From Cololabis saira (lineage: Eukaryota; Chordata; Actinopteri; Beloniformes; Belonidae): DNA of 64,000 bases. The stretch covers positions 13,001,017 to 13,065,016 of the forward strand of contig NC_084587.1 in the NCBI RefSeq assembly GCF_033807715.1. Direction: 5' to 3'. The notes below the pieces were generated by a model that was given only the letters and a program-made list of their open reading frames with translations, was not told where the DNA came from and did not search any database. A program made the position numbers and the translations under genes. Of the stretch, positions 22,509-34,335 are shown in pieces (positions within the stretch are counted from its first letter, which is position 1; each line of letters opens with the position of its first letter).

Positions 22509-25500
22509 GATTGTAAAGGCGATTTCACAATTGCACTATTTTGGTCGACCCAAACCAACCCTAGGTAAGAGTATGGTTGTCGTGGATCAGTATGAACACA
22601 GCAACCGCCCTCTGTTTTGCACTAAAACAGTCATGCTGAGACCTTTCAGATGGGGCGGTGTCAATGCGGTGATGAGGCGTGTAAAGGACCATATTGAGTC
22701 TTAATTTGCTTAGTTGATATATTTTTTCTTTATGATAATATGGGATTTGTTATGAGTGTAATGTCAGTTGGTTATTCTTTGAATGTGTCTTAAAATTGTG
22801 ATTTCTTTCGTATGTATTGTATTTTGTATGTATTTAATATGATTTGTGTGTAAATTGACCGGAAATCCACCTGCATTATTGAAAAGGTCCGGTGGGCGGC
22901 CCCACGGCTTTGATCATCAGCTGGCTTTCATGGCAGCTGGCGTACAACTTAAAACTTCCCTGGGCCTTCCCTGAGTCTTCTTTGAAATCTGTGGTTCTGT
23001 CCCGGTCAGTCCATACATTCTTTATAATATTGATGGTGACGAACGGAAAATCACCTATTCGTCTATTCGTATGAGACGAAAGGAGTTCCTTTGTTCGCAT
23101 TCCTTGGAGAGCGCAGCGAGGTACGATGTTTGTTTGTTTGTTTTCTTGTTGTTTTCTTAACATTTAGATATAGTTGTGTATGTTTTTAGCATTGTATAAT
23201 TTAATTAGGATCAGTTTCATTCATGAGTTGTTTGTACGCGCTGTGGAAATTAGTTTTATGAATTGTTTGTATCCCTTTTTTTAATATATAGTTTTCACAG
23301 TGGTGTAAGGACTTATGAAAGAAAGTCGTCATGATTCTGGATGCGATCTCAATAAAGAAACCTTACGCATCAGTCGAGACTCTCTATTGTCTTCAATCCA
23401 AGGTCTGCTACAAGGCGTGTTTGTGGCCTGAAAGCTCCAGGACCTTGATTTGGCCCAGCTACGGGATGTACTCCACATGTTTGAGCTAATAAGCCTTATG
23501 TAGGCGGCTGGCTAGTGCATTGTGGGTCGTGAACAAGCACTTTGACAAACGAGGTAAAAGAAGGTGACACTAGCAGTTGTGGACAAACGACTTCCAGCCA
23601 CAGTTGTGATTAATTTACAAACTGTATAGTCTGCATAAGCAACGCCGGCCAACTTTGGGTCAAAACGAGTAGAGTTGTTGTTGTCAGTCCTTGTTGTCAT
23701 GGAAAAACTTTGCCTGTTGCCACGTTATATGAGAAATTGACCAAAATTAGAGTTAAATCTAATAATTGGTCACTTGTTGGAGTAAGATCAAACAATCAAA
23801 TGAGAATTTTAAAATTATTATTAACTACAGACATTGAAAAATCCTCTTTTTTGGGGGGTTTATGATTTCCTGTGTTTTGCACAAAGCGATGTGCCAGTAT
23901 CCATCCACTGAGCCTTGACAAGAAGTCGCACACACACGCCCACACACCCTCCTCTTGTTCCCTCATGAAGTAATCGCATTTCTCAACAGTATCACTGTCA
24001 CTCAAAGTTAATTTTTATAACTTAAAACTCTTCATAATTGCAAACCATCACCATACAAATCAGATTTCAGCGTGAGCCCCGTCTTTGAAACTGAACCAGA
24101 CACATGCCTGTTGGCAGCAATATGTGCCAGTCTGTATTAGCACTGCTAGTGCTTACATGTCACTGTGTGAGTGAAATGGGGGTAAATCAAATTTGTTTTA
24201 GAGGACTCTTGCTTAGAGCTCTGTCTCTTTACTCATGACAGCAATGAGCACATTGATGGATTACAGTCCTTTATGTGAAGCATGGCGTGTATGTGTTCAA
24301 AGTGGCGTGTTTGAGAGAGTGGAAGACAGAGTGTGATTGAGAGTCAGCGCTGCATAAACGTGAGGGGCTGTTTAAAGAGGATTTGTTTGAGAAGCATGCA
24401 AATCGTATTTCATAGTTCCATCCATTCAATTTACTGTTTTACCTTATGTAAACTTAAAGAGAAGTTTCTGGAATCTTTATCATGCTGCAACATTTTCCAA
24501 ATTTCTATAAAGTAGTCCCAGTGCAAAAGAAAAAAAAATGGCCGATTTGAAATTGTGATAAAATGTTCCTTTGGCTTATTTCCTCCTTTAGTGGCCTTCC
24601 TTTTTTCATTTGTCCTAAATTTACACGTTAATGTGGCACTTTCATGGGCCGAAAAAGAAATTGCACTGAAAATTTCCTTGAAAGAGCTCTGATTTGACAT
24701 GTTCTCCACCTCAGTGCTGTAACAGACTTTCAAGTGTTTTAAACACTTAATATTTATGGCTCAACTCAGAGTCTAACTGTACAACTCACGCAACAGAAAA
24801 GTGAGTTTTCAATCTGCCCTCTGACTTATGCGGCACTCGTGTGAGGCTAAGGACTCTCTGGGAGCTGGAAACACGCCAAACAGGCTGAGTCCGACTCCCG
24901 GTTACCCAACGCGGGGAGCGGGGCCAAGGCCAACGCTGCAGAATCCAGCCAGAACCACTAATTGGAATTATCCAAGGAAGCACTTCTCCTTCGGGTGTGT
25001 AACAATCTGCTTTCGTAACGAAAGGGAAAGAAGAACCCCAGACAGAAGGTCTGAGACCACGCCGTCCAAGTCTTATCGCTGCTGTGGTCGAGGAGGACGG
25101 AGAATAGGCAGCTCAAACACGTAGGCACGTGGGTGCATGTGAGAGAGGGAGAAATCTCTGCTGAATGACCATTCTTCATTTTAGCTTTGAACAAAGAACT
25201 ATCGATTTTGTCCTTTAGCTCTGCCCTGGATAATCACTTCAATTCTAATTTGATGAAGGTTTCCATGGCAGTTGGAGATATGGGCATTCTCATATAAGCT
25301 ATCTAAATCATTGAAATGGAACTGAGTGACTGGAAATGGCTCTGATAGTGTCTGGGTTGTTTTTTTCCCCCCTTCCTTTTATTACTTTAGCAATGGCATT
25401 GTTTAATAGAACCCATAATGTGCCATCAGGAAGCAGGGTTGACAGTAAAACAATAAATAACATCTTAGCAGCATCCCTTTGGTGATATTTAGAACTGACT

Positions 25501-25869
25501 GGAAACAAAGTTCAGCATATGTTGATCTTAATTTAATCTCAAGAATTTTCTTTGTAGCAACTCCTTAATGTAATGTGCAACGCTTCCAGATAAAATGATT
25601 TTTAATTTGTTCTTACAGACGGAACAGACACTGGAGGCTTCTTACGTCACAGTGTGCCTTTAACCATCCTATTTCTACAGCCATTTGCAGCAGTTTCACC
25701 ACATAAATCCCGAGAGCACAATAAATAAGAACTAGCCGCGGTTAGGGGCTAACACCAGCCTTTGGTGTAGATAAGGAGCTGACTGTGGAGGTGACAGTTT
25801 AACCTGCCGGGATGTCAGACAGAAGTACCTTTTTAAATGAACACTTACTTGATGCTAGGATGATGTTTC
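22509..25869. other. Intron sequence; possible decayed LTR at about 22860-23400
   Basis: The stretch ending caataaagaaaccttacgca...tctattgtcttcaatcc (23350-23400) has the look of a polyadenylation signal followed by a short downstream end, as in LTRs. I could not find matching TG...CA ends or a duplication. A GC-rich block lies at about 24830-25125. No exon recognised. Confidence 0.3.
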
Positions 25870-25877
25870 TCATGGCC

Positions 25878-25964
25878 TAGGGCTGGGCGATATATCGAGA
25901 TTTTAATATATATCGATATATTTTCAAACACGATATGGTACGAGACAATATCGTTTATATCGAT

Positions 25965-26003
<39 letters not shown>

Positions 26004-26528
26004 TTACATTTTTTTTTTTAAAATGATTTTGATATAGCTTATTTTGTGACAAATTGACTTGAATGTTTTATTTGAGATTTGCACAAATGTTTTGTTATTT
26101 GCACAACTGGCAACCTCAGTGGAAAAGTCTGCCTGTTACTGTCTACATTGTATTAATTGCACAGTGTATTTTAATTTAATTGTTATGCAGGAAAGGGATA
26201 TTTGTTTTATTTTATTCAAGAAGCATTTTTATTCTATATATGCAGGCAGTTTATTTTTATTTCATTTGTTTTATACATTTTGATATTGTGCAGACCTCTG
26301 TTAATAAAGGAACCTGTGTGACATTTGGCACGAGGCTTTGTATTAAAACTGACTGTTTTTTTAAGGGTTTGCCTCAGAAAAAAATGAAGCTAACAGAGAT
26401 GCTATGCTATAATGCTTTGGGGGAAACCCCAATTAAGGCACAGAAAAAATATCGAGATATATATCGAGTATCGCCATTTAGCTAGAAAATATCGGGATAT
26501 GACTTTTGGTCCATATCGCCCAGCCCTA
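25878..26528. mobile_element. Non-autonomous hAT, tagggctgggcgata family, copy 1
   Basis: Ends tagggctgggcgatatatcg and atatcgcccagcccta, with a perfect 8-bp duplication tcatggcc (25870-25877, 26529-26536). Contains a 31-bp A run at about 25970-25999. The open frames inside are shared with copy 2 but show no protein features. Confidence 0.9.
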
Positions 26529-26754
26529 TCATGGCCTAACATGCAGTTTTATCCATTTTAAAATGCACAAGACCACTAAACGCATTTTCCGCCTTTCTCT
26601 CACAAGCAGAGGAACGGGAAATAAATCAGTCTGTCAACATAAAGAGGGCAGAGACTGGAAAGGGGGAATACAGTATGTAAAATCTGAAAAAAAAATTACA
26701 CGCCAGCCCCAGCTTGACTACTTCCATTTGTTTTAGTCACGATCCATCAGCTTC

Positions 26755-26990
26755 AAGCGGCGACTACATTCACAGTATGGAGCGGAGGTGACGGAGCGGG
26801 GTCGTGGTGGCCGGCGTGAGGTGAACAGGTGGTGGAGGTTGTTCCGGGGTCACGTCTACGGGGCGATTCAGAGCCGCGGGAAACCGACTGCCCGCTGTGA
26901 CTGAACACAAAACCACGCCTTTGAAAATCAATCCCGCTTAAAGGGTGAGGTGCAGATTGCCTCGAGAGGAATGCCCACCAGGTCTGCAAC
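26755..26990. other. CpG-rich intronic block
   Basis: A roughly 235-bp patch much richer in G+C and CpG than its surroundings (for example gagcggggtcgtggtggccg, gggcgattcagagccgcggg). It could be an internal promoter or enhancer, or part of an unrecognised element. No exon with splice sites identified. Confidence 0.3.
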
Positions 26991-27633
26991 AACATCAAAA
27001 GCCAGGCCAGACCTTGTAGCATATTAAACAAGGAAAGTGTGAAATAACAAGAACAAAGGCAGCAGTTTCAAACATGTACAGAATGATAATGACTCCGGTG
27101 CCTGTTCTACAATTGCTCTGTTGAAGGCGGCTCTGTACGGAAAATGATCTCCTACTGAGCGACACTGATGTGTTCAAGCCATATGGTAAAATAAAAAAAA
27201 GGCCCACCTAATATAGCTTTTCAATCAGGAAAGAAATCTTTTTTTAACCTTAATCTGTATGGCGAGACTACAACATGGAGTGTGTCACTTTGATTACAGG
27301 TTGCTGCTGGAATTCTCCCTCAGTTACCTTTCCCCGTCTACCCTGTCTGCCCACGCACTGTCGACTAAAAGACAAAGTGGACCTAAACTGAAAGCGACTC
27401 TAATGCACTTAGCACTTCTGACTACACTTCTTAAGTCGGAATGGAAATGAGTCACGTCCAGGAACATGTGGATGACTGAAAAAACCATCCCACCCTCCTC
27501 CACAAACTGCCTCCCCAGCAGCCCCCTGCAGAGCCCTGCAGAGCCCTGCTTCCACATAAACACAGCTATCAAAACACTGGTAATAGTTCCAATCGGAAGA
27601 GTTCACCCATGAGTTCATAATCTTGGAATCCAC

Positions 27634-28534
27634 CAGAGGTGGACAGAGTACTCGACCCCAGTACTTGAGTAAGAGTACAAATACTACTGGTCAAAATTTA
27701 CTCCGTTACAAGTAAAAGTAGCTCAGTCAAAATATTACTCGAGTAAGAGTAGAAAAGTACTTGCTTTTAAAGGTACTTAAGTATCCAAAAGTAAATGCTT
27801 TTAAATTTACTTTAAGTAAAAGTAAGAGTAAGAGTAAGAGTAAATTTCTTATTTTCCACATCAGTAAATTACTATATTTTTTCTAAATTAATTAAAGGAT
27901 CTTTTAACTCTTGTTTCTGAGAATTAACTCTTTGAAACCAGCTGCACTGATGTGCTGCTTTTAGAACCACAATGTTATATAAAACCTGCAGAAACACCAA
28001 AAACAAATCAAATGAATGGGATCATAAGAGGACAGCAGATGATGCAGAGTTTATTAACAATCATGAACTGAAACCAAATTAACCTGCACCATCCAATTAA
28101 GTCTGGATCCCCCTCAAAGACCACTGCTTTACAAAAAACTACATCTCTGCTTTCAATAACTCAATGTTGAAGTCACTTAACTTTACATGAAGGACATGTA
28201 CCAGTACAATATAGCAATATAGAGCGTAACAAACTGTCTCCCAATGTCTGTCTGAGAGCGTGCACTGTGATAGGTCTCCTCCTTTGACAAAAACAGCTTG
28301 TGTCCAATAGGATTTTAGTGAAGAAGAAAAAAGAGCAGACCTGAAAGTAACGAGTACTTTTCAGCCTTCCTAGAAATATACTCGAGTAAAAGTAAAAATA
28401 TTTGTTTTGGAAATGTATTCAAGTAAGAGTAATAAGTACCAAAGAAATCTAATACTCAAGTAAAGTACAAATCCTCTGGATATGTACTTAAGTACAGTAC
28501 TCAAGTAAATTTACTCCGTTACTGTCCACCACTG
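27634..28534. mobile_element. hAT element rich in agtactt/aagtact motifs
   Basis: Ends cagaggtggacagagtact and gttactgtccaccactg, with a perfect 8-bp duplication gaatccac (27626-27633, 28535-28542). Both subterminal regions are packed with short ctcgagtaa / gtaaaagta repeats typical of transposase-binding arrays. No coding relic. Confidence 0.9.
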
Positions 28535-28542
28535 GAATCCAC

Positions 28543-30096
28543 CCCTGTGTTGCTTCTAGTGTGGATGAGTCCAGCATGAAAATAAAGTTAAGTGAATATT
28601 AAACACCTTTTTGTAATGCAAAGCTTTACGTCAACATGTATCACCAGCCGGTGTTCAAAGACAACGAAAACGGAACGCCGAACAGTATTAAAATAAATGC
28701 AAATGAAAAAAGTAATTACCAAACCACCTACAGTAAATTTAAAACAATAATGAGGTACACTCCGGTTTAAAAATAGAGTGCCTTTTATACTTAGCTGCTT
28801 AAGATCAAGGTGATGACACTCACAATGACCCCTTGATGGCAACATGGAAGTTCAACGACCTAATTCGATACGCTCCGCGAGTCCTTAACAAAGCTGCTAC
28901 CAGGTCAGCACGAGCAATTGTACGCATCCCCTTTGACCGAACCTTTACGACGGGAACATGGAGGTGAGGTGGCGACGTACAACCGGGGTATAGGAAATGA
29001 GACAGCCCCGCTCTGCAACACGGGGATAATGGTTACATGCCATGACGCGCTGCAAAATGACTTCCACATTAATTACCCTGCAATGTGTTTAAAGCTTTTC
29101 CTCAGAGCCTTAGATGATTAAGCCCGTCTGTCGATGGCACTGCTTTTAATAAGAGCGCTACTGTGTTCTGTCTCTGTTCTGGTTGTAAGAATTGGGGGTT
29201 CAGATCTTGTATTAATGTTTTGATCTTTTTCGTTTTATAAGCAATACCGTCTTAAGTGTGTGCAGATCATATATCAATAACATTTTTACGGCCAAAATAA
29301 AGACTAAGATGTTCTGTTTAATCTTATCTTGATTATGACTGTGCTTATTAAAAAAATAAGTTAAATATAATACATTATGAGATGAAAACTTAATGCCACT
29401 TTAAAAAGAAATAACCCAAAGACACAAAATAAAAAAAAGATTGCCTTTAAATTTAGGGTAGAAAAGGTTCAGACTGTCTGCAGTTTTATAGCCATAAATT
29501 AAGGAAGGTGTTTTGAACAAAATAATTGAGATGAGACCGATCCGGTCCAATCTCAGTACCTGGAGCTGATAATGAACTAATTCATTAAAAAACAAGTGGT
29601 TTGCTACATCTCTCAAAAAGTGTAATAGCAGAATCTGATGTGCTGGGAATACGACCATGTTTGTTTGTCGAGCTCACAGGAGACGCCATTCAAAGAAGAT
29701 GCAAAGGATGCTGCAGAAATCGCTCTGTTTATAACGCAAGGAGGCTGATCCATAATGGAGACTGTTTTTGCATTTAAATCAACGCTAATCATATGCATAC
29801 GCCACACTGGCAAACCTGTGGAAAGCATCATACGGGCAGCAGAAAAACATAAGAAGCAGCAGCTGTTATCACCGTACACTTGCTTGCCTTGAATTCCCAG
29901 CAGAATTACCTGCTGTATTCACAAGGCCTCGTTTGGAGATTAACCCGATGTAATCAAGCCGGAAAAAGTCCAGTCCATTTGATGAGGGCATTTCCTTTTT
30001 TACAAACCCCCCCCTTCTGGAAAATGTGCTGAAAATTTCAGGCTGCAGTAGCGCGAAAGTACTGCGTTTAAAGCAGGCTGCTACTTGTTGAGGGCT
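28543..30096. other. Intron sequence without recognisable feature
   Basis: No inverted-repeat ends, LINE block or exon recognised. Confidence 0.45.
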
Positions 30097-31211
30097 TAGG
30101 CCCAATCTCAATTCTCCCCCTACTTTTCTTCACTCGCCCTTCTTTTCTTCCCTAACCCCTTAAAAAGAAGGGGGAGATTTTAGGGCACTTGAGATCTAGG
30201 GCATTGGCACAGGTGCCTGTCCCATTTCTCCTACTCCCCCTCGTTTTCATTCCTAACCTGAACAGGAAGCTGAGAGCCAAAAGCTGTTTTAATTTCAGCT
30301 GTAGCGCTGTTAATATGGCACTTTATTAAGTTTTAATATTTTTTCAGGCATAAAGGTAACCTTAAGATCCGCAACCGGGGCTCAGTTTATCCAAATAACG
30401 CCTGTTAAGAAATTTGACCCGATGTTTTCGGAGATGAGAAGAGCCGCCGCCCCCGGGGAGCAGCCTCGGCTCACAGCCCGAGAAGAGACGTATCCGCCGG
30501 GTCAAGCTGCTCCGTCGTCCCGGGAGAGAAACTCTCTCTGGGACGCTGCTCTATTGAGAATTATGCTGGCTGAAATAAATCATTTAGGAAGATGTTGGTT
30601 TAATAGATGAAATCTAACAGTTGTAGCTACGCCTGTTAAGAAAGTTGCTCCGAAATTTAGAGATTTCTGTCTGCCGGCTCCGGAGTTTGGGTCCGCGTTA
30701 AATAGACGCAGCCTATGGCGTAGCTTACGTAACCTACGGCGTCGCTTTCGTAACCTACGCTTACGTAGGTTACGTAACCATATTCCGGCGCGATCTTAGC
30801 GAACAACGGACAAAAAAGGGATTATGTACATTCACTGAGTGAATATTATGAAAGTAAAATATTGGTTTGCGCCGAGAAATGTAATCAAAATGCATTTTTA
30901 TGCAGAAACTAACTCAAAATATTGATTTTATTCCCAAAAAAATAAGAAATGTCCGCCATGTTTTTTTTTTTGATTCAGTCCGCAAATGACGACGAAAAGC
31001 ATTCTGGGAAATTTTCATACCCCCTCGCTCGCCAAGTGAGCATCTGCAAACCCTCGATTTGAAGGGGCTATTCTCAGCCCCTAGCCCTCGTTATGCCCCC
31101 TCCCCCTAGGTGAAAAGAGGAATTGGGACACCACTACCTTCACGGGAACGCGCAAAAGTTAGGGTTAGGGAAGAAAAGGAGGGCGAGGGGGAGTATTGGG
31201 ACGCAGCCTTA
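30097..31211. mobile_element. Inverted-repeat element, taggcccaat...ctccccct ends
   Basis: The left end (taggcccaatctcaattctc, then ccccctac and a cttcttttcttccctaaccc tract) is mirrored at the right: read in reverse complement it is taaggctgcgtcccaatact, then ccccctcgcc and ccttttcttccctaacccta. The core holds a GC-rich piece (30420-30560) and repeated tacgtaacctacg motifs at about 30724-30778. A 3-bp TTA/TAA duplication is possible but not certain, so a PIF/Harbinger assignment is tentative. Confidence 0.6.
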
Positions 31212-33834
31212 ATCTCTGTAGCAGTTCTATGGCTCATGCATGAGACCATCGTTTTAACCCAATCAACTCCAGGCCGTCTTTTAGTAGTACTAACACACGA
31301 AAAGAAAAAAAAAAGAAAAAATACAACCCGTGAGATCCATTATCACACCTGAGAAAGCAACTTGCTGCTGCATCAGAGTAGCAGAATTCAAGTCCTAATA
31401 GTACAGAGCCAAAACTAAAGTGAAGCCTAAAAGGAAGCCCTTCAAGGATTTCTCAGATCTTTTTGTCTCACGAGGAGCACATTTGACCATGTCTTTTTGA
31501 TGTGAGAGGCTTTGTAGCCAAAGAGTGCTCTTTATTCAGCTAAAAAAAAATTTAGTTCGGGCTCATGCAACCCAGAAATCAGGAGCTCTGACAGCACAGA
31601 AGGAAAGTGACTCATTGTATAAACATCACAACATTGTCATATAGTCACTTTTCAAACAGTTGTAAGCTGCTGTGTGCTTATGAGGACTGTATAAATGAGC
31701 CCTTAAATATATAGCATAATGGGAGGGACTGAAAATAACTTGTAAAGAAACTGAGAGAAGACATTGATTATATCTGAGTGGTAGTTGCTAAAGGGAAGTT
31801 TTGACCCAGAATAACCAACAATAAAGGCACAGGTTCAAGAAGTTATCTTTTACCTTTTCTATTTCACTGAGAAAACTAAAATTGCACCTGCATTGCATTC
31901 TCTTTTTTCTTTCCGTGTTGGTTTAGGGGATTTTGAATCAAAGCTGTGCCTGAACACTGCAGAAAACAGAATAGCCATTGCAATCACGTCACTGTCTCCT
32001 TGACAACCATGAGCTTGCATGAAAGGGTGACAGTGTGATTTACAGTGGTCATTTCTGGAGCGACGCCGGATGTTTGACTATTCCTGCTAATACCATGGCT
32101 GGCTCCTGGATAATTTGGTGCAGGCTCCCGGGGAGGTGGGATATCATAAAACAACAGGGGAGGATGACAGCCCCGTTAAGACAAGTACAAACACATGCAC
32201 GCGGCTGCAGAGGCACACGGATACACGGAAAGCGAAAGGAGAGTGAAGGCACCTGATGTAATACAAAAGAATACGCTGGCAATCTGTTTGCAGCAGGCTT
32301 GTTCATCCTTTTATAAATGTCATGGGACCAATGGGTTTTTATGTGACCGCATACACAGAGGTTTGATAATGTGATTCGTATTTACACTGAAATTTGAATG
32401 CCTATATGACAAAGAATCAGAGAGGACAGAATGGGCACCTAGAGATAAATATCCACAATATAAAATTTGATTGAGCGCAACAAGGGACAGAGATAGGTAA
32501 TTGAAAGCAATATAAACTAATCAAATCATGAGCCTGGACATGCTGTAGAGGAGTGCCTTACTGCTCGGCTTCAGTTTAGTCTTTGGTATTATCTTGTTCA
32601 CATGGATTGGAATGACAAGGCTTTAAGGTGAAAAGGGAGAGGAGAACACATGCCTGACTCCCTTTGCCTTAGGCGTAGAACAACTGCTCTATTCACTTTT
32701 TGTATCGGTCTTGGTTTCTTTCCGTTTTGCTGTCCTTATATCTAAGCGAGGGTAGGCTAATGTCATGGTAGTACATGGGTACAGGTACTCGCAGATACTT
32801 TTTTCTGGGACATGTGCCCTGACATTGATCAGCTCTGACTTTGTCAAATTACACACAGGAGTTTTATAAAGCTGTTAGTAATTTAAACCACAGTACCACG
32901 GACAGTGACGTTTTTACTTGAAGATATCAATGTGGTTTAATTCAAAATACAAAATTAGTAACCTAATCTGGATTTCTACAGACTTGATCATGTTGCATTC
33001 AGCGGTGTGCACGCAGCAGACTATATACTGGCACATGTTGTGCCTTGCACCACATTACAAACCAGAGTGTTTGAAAACACGGGCTGTAGCGAAGCTGTCT
33101 GGGTCTGCGTAGTTTGGTGCATCATGTGTGCTGGTGTGCACAGATGCGGTGCAAGGTTTCAAATAGTCTTTTGTGTCATTCACAACACAATCAGAGTGAT
33201 GGAGACGAGAGGAGATTATTCTGTAGTAGCTGTCTGTTAACTAACAGTTAATATCTCTGGACCATGGACTGAATTGGGACACTGGGGGAGACAGCTGCCC
33301 GAAAACCAGTAGCACAAGGAGTCCTAAAACGTTCACATGGCACCTCCACATAACACCTCTGCAACAACAGCACAGCAAGTTCACCGCCATCCATTTGAGT
33401 TTGTTTTACATATTTGCTATTTATGGACGTTGCCATAGAAACCAGGTGGATCATGTCAGCAAGCACAAACAGACCACATCTGATCACTAGCAATACACAA
33501 TGCAAAGGGTCAGATGGAAAGATTGAATTTTGATCGGATATGTTTAAAATGGGCTGGCGGAGTAAGCATAGCCCGTCTGGTTCCGTCTGAGCTACTCGCA
33601 CACTGACCGGCTAAGATAACTGACTGACTTTCTTATTTTGGTAAAGTCTGCCACAATAACTGTTATTCCAAAAAGGAGCTGGGCTCTACTTTAAATTTAA
33701 TATTCAATAATAAGCAGCGAGAAGACTTTTTTTTTATCAGACATTACCTTTTGGGAATGCCATTTTTATTCAATGGGTGTACGCAAGTTTTTGTTTTGTT
33801 TTTAATTGTTGAGTGAACCAACACATTGCTGAGA
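31212..33834. other. Intron sequence without recognisable feature
   Basis: No element ends, LINE blocks, RNA genes or exons recognised. Confidence 0.45.
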
Positions 33835-34000
33835 ATATTTCATTTCATTTATTGATTCATTCCAGACATGTCAAAACCATTGTATAAAGAGCATATCAAT
33901 GTTAACACTAGTATGAATCTATGTATCTATATATAAATACATGTAAATACATTTACCCCTTGTAAATAAATCTATGAAATAAAGTTATACCCAATGTGCA
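33835..34000 (-). mobile_element. LINE 3'-tail fragment
   Basis: Read on the minus strand it ends tctggaatgaatcaataaatgaaatgaaat, resembling the tail seen intact on the plus strand at 54475-54965. Boundaries approximate. Confidence 0.45.
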
Positions 34001-34149
34001 CATACCCATCTATATATACATACCAATATACATGCACACACATAAAAATACACGTAACATAAATCCTGTTAAAAATTGAATAAAAACAATAATAAATAGA
34101 ATATTTAACAACGCACCCCCCAATAATCTATCATATCTACCGCATTCTG

Positions 34150-34335
34150 CTGCACCTCTCACTTTAAAAAAAAATGTATATTTGTTATTAGGTGCCACAT
34201 TGTTTATTTACTGTACATTTGTTATTTACTGTTGCTACTTTTAAATCTGGGTACAGTGAGCGATATAACCGGAGTCAAATTCCTTGTCGGGCAATGTTCA
34301 AACTTGGCCAATAAAGCTGATTCTGATTCTGTTTT
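34150..34335 (+). mobile_element. LINE 3'-tail fragment, L2-type
   Basis: Ends gtcaaattccttgtcgggcaatgttc...ggccaataaagctgattctgattctg, the tail form of fish L2-type LINEs with ctgatt repeats. Confidence 0.6.

Noticed and set aside
22860..23400. Possible solo LTR
   Set aside because: aataaa followed by a short end is suggestive, but no TG/CA ends, target duplication or primer-binding site could be located.
24786..25124. Possible exon or 5' UTR of a nested gene in a GC-rich block
   Set aside because: No start context, splice sites or domain; too weak to call.
26059..26485. 74- and 101-codon frames repeated at 45607-46039
   Set aside because: They recur only because the two hAT MITE copies are similar; cysteine- and phenylalanine-rich readings of AT-rich DNA, no transposase features.
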